Both the position numbers and the translations under genes were made by a program. Shown here one piece after another: positions 31,711-38,717 of a DNA stretch of 40,513 bases. The number at the start of each line of letters is the position of its first letter. The stretch's first letter is position 1. This stretch comes from an uncultured Alistipes sp. (GTDB taxonomy: Bacteria > Bacteroidota > Bacteroidia > Bacteroidales > Rikenellaceae). The stretch is taken from positions 1 to 40,513 of the forward strand of contig CALUMQ010000024.1 in assembly GCA_944321765.1 (NCBI GenBank), written 5' to 3'. Under the pieces are notes generated by a model, which made no database searches, was not told the DNA's origin, and saw only the letters and a program-made list of their open reading frames with translations.

Positions 31711-33456
31711 TTATGAACGGATGTAAGCCTTGATCGTCGCACACGATGCCCCCTTCTCAACGGGCCGTATCGTATAGGCACCGACCGAGGCGGGGATAAT
31801 GAAGGTCTCGGCATAGTGGACCGTAAAAGGCGCAAAGGCATTCACCGGACTCTCGACCACGACGGCCTCACCCTCGACCAGGTTGAGAACCTGCACTCCG
31901 TCGCGGGCCTCGTGCAACACCGGCTCCGTAAACCAGTGACGACGGGTCTCGATGAACTCCGCCTCGTGAAGCCCGGTGCGCTCCTCCCGCCACCCTTCGC
32001 CCGAGGCGATCGGCTCGAAGCAGTTGCAGTGATGGCGCAGAATCTCCTGCGTGTCGCGACTCCAGTTGATTACGTGCGAGGCGTGTCCGATGTTGATCGG
32101 GCGCGGCTTTCCGTCGAGTCCCAGGCGCCCCCAATCCCACATCTTGAAGGTGAAGATATTGGGCGTTGCGCTGATCTCCAGCACCATGGCTCCGGATCCC
32201 GAACAATGGATCGTTCCCGAAGGAATCAAATAGTGGTCGTGCTTGTGTGCCGGGAACCGATTGACGTAACGCTCGGCATCAAAGGGAACGCCCTCATCCT
32301 GGGCCCGATGGAGGTCGGCAATCATCTGTTGTGGGTCAATGCCCTGTTTTACACCCAGGTAGACACACGCTCCGGGCTCCGCATCCAACAGGTAGTAACT
32401 CTCGTCCTGCGTATAGCGCAAGCCGAACGTATGGCGAATATACTCCTCGGTGGGATGCACCTGCAGGCTGAGGTTCCCGCCGCCGATGGTATCCAGGAAA
32501 TCGAAACGGATCGGGAAACTTTCGCCGAACCGCTGGCGGTTGGAGGCTCCGAGCAGCTCCTCGGGACGAAGGTAGACCAGATTTTGCGCCGGCATCTCGA
32601 AGCGCTCCCCGTCGATGCTCAGCAGGAGGCTGTTCTCCTCCGGGACGCAGTCGAAGCACCACCCGAAATTGACCCGGGAGCGATCCAGATCACAAACCTC
32701 CTTCATCCACTGTCCACCCCACGGTGCCGGGTCGAAGAACGGCACGACGCGGAAAGGCCGATGAACGGTGCGCTCGATGCCCTGCATGAAGGTCTCGGCG
32801 GCAATCATCAGCGGATGTCCCGGATGGTGCGTGTCGATCCAATAGTCGACGCGGTGGTAAAGGCTCTTCTTGTGATTGTCCAGCAGCGGCCAGTCGTTGA
32901 AATACCCGCGCTTGTACTGCCGGGCGGGGCTCTCCTGCGAGTTGTCGACGCCCACACCGTGGATGGAGTGCGCACGGAATCGGCGCTGAATCTCCCACCG
33001 GGCCATGTCGGCATAAAGGGTCAGGTCGGCATTCGGCGCCACAAGACCGGCTCCGTATCCATAGACGATCACACGTCCGCTACGGTTGCGGATCCGCTCC
33101 CGGGCCTCTTTCAGACGTCCGGGGTCGAAATAATCGGCCAGTGCGAGCGGCGAAAGGTATCCGAAGAGCTCGTCGTCGGTCACGTAAGGATCGGTCAGGG
33201 CTCGCAGATAGGCCTCGTCGTGAAACAGACTCTCGGTACGGATGATCTCGGCCTCGGGCCGGATTGCGGCAAGTGCCGCGGTCAACTCTTCATCGTAAAC
33301 GCCATGGTAGGTATCGAACACAAGCAAGGCATCTTCGCGGGAGGTGCGGCAGGCAATTTCATCGCCGATCTCCTTCCAACCCCGCCAGATGGGGCCTTCG
33401 ACCTCCGTGGCCGGGAGCTTGTCGTAATTCGAGCGGGCAAATCGATTTTCGTTCAT
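31711..33456 (-). CDS. Class I phosphomannose-isomerase-like protein with large N-terminal domain
   Basis: A 581-residue cytoplasmic protein. From about residue 240 it matches class I mannose-6-phosphate isomerases: PFFDPAPWGGQWMKE, LSLQVHPTEEYIRHTFG with the zinc ligands Gln332 and His334, a Glu in DESYYLLDAEPGA, and HYLIPSGTIHCSG with the third His. It would interconvert mannose-6-phosphate and fructose-6-phosphate. The first 240 residues are extra to the usual 300-400 residue enzyme: LLVFDTYHGVYDEELTAAL, SGRVIVYGYGAGLVAPNADLTLYADMARWEIQRRFRA, and YFNDWPLLDNHKKSLYHRVDYWIDTHHP. They recall the core of a nucleoside-kinase-type domain that has lost its P-loop; that is only an impression. Own promoter at 33485-33514. 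It lies between two glycosidase genes. Confidence 0.85.
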   Translation of the reverse strand: MNENRFARSNYDKLPATEVEGPIWRGWKEIGDEIACRTSREDALLVFDTYHGVYDEELTAALAAIRPEAEIIRTESLFHDEAYLRALTDPYVTDDELFGYLSPLALADYFDPGRLKEARERIRNRSGRVIVYGYGAGLVAPNADLTLYADMARWEIQRRFRAHSIHGVGVDNSQESPARQYKRGYFNDWPLLDNHKKSLYHRVDYWIDTHHPGHPLMIAAETFMQGIERTVHRPFRVVPFFDPAPWGGQWMKEVCDLDRSRVNFGWCFDCVPEENSLLLSIDGERFEMPAQNLVYLRPEELLGASNRQRFGESFPIRFDFLDTIGGGNLSLQVHPTEEYIRHTFGLRYTQDESYYLLDAEPGACVYLGVKQGIDPQQMIADLHRAQDEGVPFDAERYVNRFPAHKHDHYLIPSGTIHCSGSGAMVLEISATPNIFTFKMWDWGRLGLDGKPRPINIGHASHVINWSRDTQEILRHHCNCFEPIASGEGWREERTGLHEAEFIETRRHWFTEPVLHEARDGVQVLNLVEGEAVVVESPVNAFAPFTVHYAETFIIPASVGAYTIRPVEKGASCATIKAYIRS

Positions 33457-33484
33457 AGAATAGGAAGAAACGTTTTTATATGTG

Positions 33485-33514
33485 CAAACATAATACTTTT
33501 TTTTGAATTAACAA
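33485..33514 (-). promoter_or_regulatory. Promoter of the phosphomannose-isomerase-like gene
   Basis: On the minus strand TTG (complement of 33512-33514), 19 bases, then TATGTTTG (complement of 33485-33492) match both promoter elements. The box is 29 bases before the ATG at 33456. The gap back to the GH92 stop is otherwise AT-rich and non-coding. Confidence 0.82.
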
Positions 33515-33615
33515 TGCTTTTCCCGACATTAAACAGACTGAACATAATGGAGAAAAAGCAAAATTTCCCAAGGACCCCGCCCCTGTACCGGAAGGTCATT
33601 CCGACCCTGCATGCC

Positions 33616-35922
33616 TCAGTCGCCAGAGGCGTTTCGCCGGTAACAGTCGGGGGCCGGAGCGGGTCCCATCTCCAACACCAGCGTTCCGCCGCGAACAATC
33701 TCCGCAAACGGAATGCGGGGCTCTTCGAGACGTTTTCCATTCAGCGTGGCCCGCTGCACATAGACATTCTCAGGGGAATTGTTCCGCGCCTCGATCGTAA
33801 AGGTACGCCCCGGATAATAGTCCGGATCGAGATGAATCGTGATTTTGTCGAACAGCGGACTTCCCAACTCCACCTTCGGATCGACGGAGCAGCCGCCGTC
33901 CATCTCGAACAGCCCCATGGCACTCATCACGTACCAGGCCCCGAGCTGCCCCTCGTCCTCGTCGCCCTCCCAGCCGTGGAACGGGGTGGCACCGTAGAAT
34001 CCGTCGAGAATCTCCCGGGCCCAGCGTTGTGCAAGCCAGGGTTTTCCCGAATAGTTGAAAAGGTAGGGCGTACACATGTTCACCTCATTGCCGTGGTTGA
34101 TGTAGAACTCGGCCGTCTGCCCCATCGTCCGGTCGAAAACGTGCGCGGCGAAGCGATGCTTCCGGGACTTCTCGAAGCCCTCCTCCAGACGGCGGTTGAA
34201 CTCCTCGCGTCCCACAAGCTCCACCAATCCGGCCATGTCGTGCGGCACATACCACGAATATTGCCAGCTGTTCCCTTCGATGAACCCGGCATTCGAGAAG
34301 CGGTCAAAGGAGGGATCCCACCGCCCGGCCGTATCCCGTTGCACGACATATTTCAGATCGGGGTGAAAGACATTCCGGTAGTTTTTTGACCGCGCTTCCA
34401 AACGGCGCGCCTCTTTCCGGTCTCCGACGGCCTTCGCCATCTGAGCAACGCACCAGTCGTCGAAGGCATAGTCGAGGGTTTTCGACACAACACCATACTC
34501 CCGGGGCATGTAGCCATACCGCTCGTAAATATCGAGCAGCGGGTTTCCGGCACTTCCCCCTCCCGGATGGGCGGCTCCGGGCACGGTGACATTCTTATGA
34601 ACCGCCTCATAGACTGCCTCCTTATCCTTGCGGATACCCTTCTGGCAGGCGGCCACCATCAACGCCGTTTCGTGCGAACCCTCCATGATCCCCGAATACT
34701 CCAGACCCGTGGGACCCTTGCAGGTCCACCCCGTCCAGCGGAACATCTCGAGCTGGGTCGTTACCCAGTTGTCCACGATCCGGGGCGAGAGCAACGACCA
34801 GAGTCCGTTGAGATTCCAGTAGGTATTCCAGAAGGCGTCGCCTCCGTACATGGCTCCGGATTCGACCTTGCGCAGGTGCTCCCCGGCATCGATATAGCTG
34901 CCGTCGACATCGCTCCAGGTCTGTTTGCCCGCATACGCACGGTAGAGGTTCGTGTAGAATTTCACACGGTCCGTCTCCCGACCGCCCTCGATCTCCACAC
35001 GTCCCAGAAGCTCATTCCAGCACTCCCGGGCCGCCGCAGCCGTCCGGTCGAAATCGTAATCCAGCGGAGCGAGTTCGGTCTCCATGTTGAGCCGCGCCTG
35101 GCCGACGCTCACGAGCGAAAGCCCCGTACAGACGGTAACGGGCTCCTGATCACGGGTGGAGAAAACGGCATACACGCCGATATCCCCCTTGCCGGCGATC
35201 GCATGCAACGACTCCTCGATGCGCCCCTCGTTCCACCCTCCGAGGCGATCGACGGGACGACTGAACCGGATCACGAAATGCAACCGATACTCGTTCCACC
35301 CGCTCCACGGCCCGGACTGGCAGTCGGCATACCCTTCGAGTTCGGTATCGCTGACCTGCTCGATCCGGGCATCGCGGACGCTGAAGCCGTAGTCCCACTC
35401 CGTGGGGAACTGCAGATCGACGAGAATCCGCGACTCCGGACACTCCGGAAAGGTATAACGATGCACCCCGCAATGGGTTGTAGCCGTCAGTTCGGCCCGC
35501 ACCGAAGCATCGTACAGATATACGGAGTAGTAACCCGGTGAAGCCGTCTCGGTCTGCTTGAGGATGCGGGAGTGATAGCCCGCATTGGCTCCCTGATAGG
35601 GGGCGTCCGGCGAGGGGTTGACAACCACCAGATCACCCGTCGACGGCATGATCGTCAGGCCTCCCATGGTCCACGCATGGAGATGGCTGAATCCCGACAC
35701 GTTGTGAATCGAATATTCATAGCCGCCCATCCAGACATCCCCCTGGTTGTCGGGCCCCAGCTGTACCATTCCGAAGGGAACCTGCGCATAGGGACCCAAC
35801 ATCCAGCGGGAATTCGAGGTGCCGACAAAGAGATCAACATAATCGACGGGTTGCCGGGCCAGAAGGGGCTCAGTGATCAAACACGCAAACAGGAGGAGCA
35901 AATTCAGGCATCGTGGCTTCAT
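33616..35922 (-). CDS. GH92 family alpha-mannosidase
   Basis: A 768-residue secreted glycoside hydrolase (signal peptide MKPRCLNLLLLFACLITEPLLA, with a Cys but no good lipobox). The N-terminal beta-sandwich starts VDYVDLFVGTSNSRWMLGPYAQVPFGMVQLGPD, and the (alpha/alpha)6 barrel carries GGDAFWNTYWN, GSHETALM, NHGNEVNMCTPYLFN and GDEDEGQLGAWYVMSAMG, the last with the acidic residues of the catalytic centre. GH92 enzymes are calcium-dependent, inverting exo-alpha-mannosidases, acting on alpha-1,2, 1,3, 1,4 or 1,6 bonds; the linkage cannot be read here. The N-terminal sequence is longer and more divergent than in the best-known alpha-1,2 enzymes. It diverges from the GH2 gene, with a shared 124-base regulatory gap. 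Confidence 0.93.
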   Translation of the reverse strand: MKPRCLNLLLLFACLITEPLLARQPVDYVDLFVGTSNSRWMLGPYAQVPFGMVQLGPDNQGDVWMGGYEYSIHNVSGFSHLHAWTMGGLTIMPSTGDLVVVNPSPDAPYQGANAGYHSRILKQTETASPGYYSVYLYDASVRAELTATTHCGVHRYTFPECPESRILVDLQFPTEWDYGFSVRDARIEQVSDTELEGYADCQSGPWSGWNEYRLHFVIRFSRPVDRLGGWNEGRIEESLHAIAGKGDIGVYAVFSTRDQEPVTVCTGLSLVSVGQARLNMETELAPLDYDFDRTAAAARECWNELLGRVEIEGGRETDRVKFYTNLYRAYAGKQTWSDVDGSYIDAGEHLRKVESGAMYGGDAFWNTYWNLNGLWSLLSPRIVDNWVTTQLEMFRWTGWTCKGPTGLEYSGIMEGSHETALMVAACQKGIRKDKEAVYEAVHKNVTVPGAAHPGGGSAGNPLLDIYERYGYMPREYGVVSKTLDYAFDDWCVAQMAKAVGDRKEARRLEARSKNYRNVFHPDLKYVVQRDTAGRWDPSFDRFSNAGFIEGNSWQYSWYVPHDMAGLVELVGREEFNRRLEEGFEKSRKHRFAAHVFDRTMGQTAEFYINHGNEVNMCTPYLFNYSGKPWLAQRWAREILDGFYGATPFHGWEGDEDEGQLGAWYVMSAMGLFEMDGGCSVDPKVELGSPLFDKITIHLDPDYYPGRTFTIEARNNSPENVYVQRATLNGKRLEEPRIPFAEIVRGGTLVLEMGPAPAPDCYRRNASGD

Positions 35923-35946
35923 ATCATGTATCGCTATTTAACTATA

Positions 35947-35956
35947 TGTACGTACA
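35947..35956. promoter_or_regulatory. Palindrome in the GH92/GH2 divergent gap
   Basis: TGTACGTACA is a perfect 10-base palindrome between two divergent CAZyme genes. It lies 17 bases upstream of the GH2 -33 element, in a position fit for a shared operator. There is only one copy and a 10-base palindrome can occur by chance. Confidence 0.35.
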
Positions 35957-35972
35957 AATATCGTCATTTTTA

Positions 35973-36003
35973 TTTGAAAATAAAACCTTTTCGACTATTT
36001 TTG
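35973..36003 (+). promoter_or_regulatory. Promoter of the GH2 gene
   Basis: TTTG (35973-35976), a 19-base spacer and TATTTTTG (35996-36003) match the consensus exactly, 43 bases before the ATG at 36047. Confidence 0.88.
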
Positions 36004-36046
36004 TTTGTCCAACCGACAAATTATCCTCCACCTATATTCTTTTATT

Positions 36047-38473
36047 ATGAAAAGAGAACTTCTCCGCACACTGCTGGCAGCCGGATTCGGCTTTCTGCTC
36101 CTCACTGCGGCATCTGCATCGGCACAGGTATCGTTCGGCCACGCCGAAAAATTCTGCGATGCGTGGCTGTTCGAACTGAAAGACGATTCCACAGCCCTCG
36201 ATCCCTCCCTGAACGACAGCAACTGGCAACAGGTAAGACTGCCCCACGACTGGTCGATCAAGCAACCGCTCTCGCCGTCACTGGCAAGCTGCACGGGATA
36301 CCTTCCCGGAGGAATCGGATGGTACCGCAAGCACTTTACCGTCCACGACTCCGCAGCCCGGCACTATATCTACTTTGAAGGCATATACAACCGCAGCAAG
36401 GTCTATCTGAACGGGCATCTGCTCGGAGAGCGTCCGAACGGATACATATCCTTTCTTTACGACATGACACCCTATCTGAAAGAGGGGGACAACGTCCTGG
36501 CCGTACGGGTGGATCACAGCCGCCATGCGGATTCGCGCTGGTACACCGGATCGGGCATCTATCGCGACGTGTGGATTATCGGGGCTCCGGAGACGCACCT
36601 GGCACCTTGGGGAACCTCCTATCAATGCGAGAAACTCACCGACAACAGTGCCGAACTCCGCGTGGATTTTGCCGTCGAAACACACGCCACACCAGCCTCA
36701 CGGCTCGAAGTGGCCGCCGAACTTCGCGACGCATCGGGAAGAAGGGTGGCGGCGGCCAAAAGCCGCATACGCGACGTTGTCCCGGCCGATGGATCCGCCG
36801 GCGGATTCATCAGGATGCACCTTCAGAAGCCGTACCGCTGGGATATCGAGAATCCCTACCTGTATCGGCTGAAGGTCTCGCTGCTCTGCGATGGAGAAGC
36901 CATCGACAGTTGCGACATCCGCGCCGGACTGCGTACCCTGACCTTCGACCCCGACCGAGGCTTTGCGCTGAACGGCCGCTGGATGAAGGTCAAGGGGGTC
37001 TGCCTGCATCACGATGCCGGCGTATTGGGCGCCGCCGTTCCCCCCGAGGTGTGGCGCCGCCGGCTGGAGAACCTCAAGGATATCGGAGTCAACGCCATAC
37101 GCATGAGCCACAATCCCCAGGCCCCGATCGTCTACGATCTCTGCGACGAGCTGGGACTGCTCGTCATGGACGAGGCCTCGGACGAGTGGGAATACCCGAA
37201 ACGCAAATGGATCGAAGGATGGAACGTCGGCACCCCGGGATATGAGGGCAGTTACGACTTTTTCGACGAATGGATCGAGCGCGACATCACGGATATGGTA
37301 CGCCGCGACCGCAACCACCCGTCGATCTTTCTCTGGTCGATCGGCAACGAGGTCGACTATCCGAACGATCCCTATTCGCATCCGGTGCTCGACGGATCGA
37401 AGATCAGCCAACCGATGTTCGGAGGATTCAATCCGCAGGCCCCCCGCGCCGAACGTCTCGGGGAGATTGCCCGCCGACTGGCGGCATGTGTACGAAGCGT
37501 CGACACCTCAAGACCGGTCACGGGGGCCCTGGCCGGCGTCGTAATGACCAACGAAACTGATTATCCCGAGGCGATCGACGTCGTAGGGTACAACTACACG
37601 GAAGAGCGCTACGACATGGACCACCGCACCTATCCCCACCGCATCATATACGGCAGCGAGAATCGCCCGGACATCGACGCATGGCGCGCCGTCGAGAAGC
37701 GGGATTTCATCTTCGGACAATTTATCTGGACCGGGACAGACTATCTCGGAGAGTCGGGACGATGGCCTTCCCGGGGATTTTACACCGGGCTGCTCGATCT
37801 GGGAAGCTTCCGCAAACCCCGCGGATGGTTTCGCGCAGCACTCTGGAGCGACAAGCCGGTAACCTACATCGGCACCTACCCCGCCGGCGACTACCTCTCG
37901 GTCGATGCCTGGGACGACTGGAACTACGAAAAGGGCGATACAATCCGTGTCGTCTGCTACACGAACGCCCCTCAGGCCCGGCTGCTGCTCAACGGACGGG
38001 AAGCGGGTGCCATGAAGCCCTATGACCCGGAAACGGGAATCATCCACTGGGATATTCCCTACGCCCCGGGGGAGTTGCGGGCCGAAGGGTGCAATGCCGC
38101 GGGAGAGGTCGTATCATCCTACACCATCAGGAGCTCGGGACGCCCCTATGCCCTGCGCGTAACGGCCGATCGGACACAATTGCCGAAAGAGCGCGCCACG
38201 GCCCATCTGATCGTCGAAGTCATTGACGAACAGGGTGTCTGCGTGAAGCTGGGAGACAATGGAATCACCTGCACCATAGAGGGTCCGGCAGAACTGCTCG
38301 GCCTCGAAGGCTCGAACAACAGCGACATGAGTGACTACACCGACAATCGGCACAGAGCCTACCGGGGGCGGCTGCTCGCCTATGTCCAAACAATAGGGCA
38401 AAAGGGGCCCGTCACCGTCCGGTTCTCCTCGCCGCTGCTGAAAGGAGCGACAGTCCAGTTGGAGGCCGAATAG
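36047..38473 (+). CDS. Secreted GH2 glycoside hydrolase (beta-galactosidase-like)
   Basis: An 808-residue secreted protein with signal peptide MKRELLRTLLAAGFGFLLLTAASASAQ. Domains in order: GH2 sugar-binding jelly roll (about 30-190, with LPHDWSIKQPLSPS and GIGWYRKHF), Ig-like sandwich (200-300), TIM barrel from about 305, then DUF4982 and an Ig-like C-terminus. The acid/base is Glu435 in SIGNEVDYPND, and Glu538 in IIYGSENRP is the likely nucleophile. GH2 with DUF4982 is common for beta-galactosidases in Bacteroidales loci, but beta-mannosidase or beta-glucuronidase cannot be excluded. Start at 36047 is chosen over 36005 because the latter lies right behind the -7 box and lacks a signal peptide position. 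It retains a strong own promoter. Confidence 0.92.
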   Translation: MKRELLRTLLAAGFGFLLLTAASASAQVSFGHAEKFCDAWLFELKDDSTALDPSLNDSNWQQVRLPHDWSIKQPLSPSLASCTGYLPGGIGWYRKHFTVHDSAARHYIYFEGIYNRSKVYLNGHLLGERPNGYISFLYDMTPYLKEGDNVLAVRVDHSRHADSRWYTGSGIYRDVWIIGAPETHLAPWGTSYQCEKLTDNSAELRVDFAVETHATPASRLEVAAELRDASGRRVAAAKSRIRDVVPADGSAGGFIRMHLQKPYRWDIENPYLYRLKVSLLCDGEAIDSCDIRAGLRTLTFDPDRGFALNGRWMKVKGVCLHHDAGVLGAAVPPEVWRRRLENLKDIGVNAIRMSHNPQAPIVYDLCDELGLLVMDEASDEWEYPKRKWIEGWNVGTPGYEGSYDFFDEWIERDITDMVRRDRNHPSIFLWSIGNEVDYPNDPYSHPVLDGSKISQPMFGGFNPQAPRAERLGEIARRLAACVRSVDTSRPVTGALAGVVMTNETDYPEAIDVVGYNYTEERYDMDHRTYPHRIIYGSENRPDIDAWRAVEKRDFIFGQFIWTGTDYLGESGRWPSRGFYTGLLDLGSFRKPRGWFRAALWSDKPVTYIGTYPAGDYLSVDAWDDWNYEKGDTIRVVCYTNAPQARLLLNGREAGAMKPYDPETGIIHWDIPYAPGELRAEGCNAAGEVVSSYTIRSSGRPYALRVTADRTQLPKERATAHLIVEVIDEQGVCVKLGDNGITCTIEGPAELLGLEGSNNSDMSDYTDNRHRAYRGRLLAYVQTIGQKGPVTVRFSSPLLKGATVQLEAE

Positions 38474-38621
38474 CATAAAACGCTATTTATCAGATAACTG
38501 TATTATCCCGACAATCATTTGCATCTGAAGATCTTTTGTTTCATAAACTCGTAAAAATCAATCATAAAGCATAGCATCAGGCAGCAAACATGTCCATTGT
38601 TGCTAATTTTTATTCAAATAA

Positions 38622-38652
38622 TTGCATTTTTAAAATTCTATTTTTATATTTG
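38622..38652 (+). promoter_or_regulatory. Promoter of the SusC-like gene
   Basis: TTG (38622-38624), a 20-base spacer and TATATTTG (38645-38652) lie 66 bases before the ATG. The gap 38474-38717 is AT-rich and shows nothing else recognisable. Confidence 0.85.
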
Positions 38653-38717
38653 CAGACGGATGCATGTTTGAACAAACAGACGTATTTCAGACAAATCTCT
38701 AACCTAATAAATTCACC

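Noticed and set aside
31816-34389. 857-residue plus-strand ORF across the isomerase-like and GH92 genes
   Set aside because: It crosses the promoter and gap between two well-supported minus-strand genes and has no family motif.
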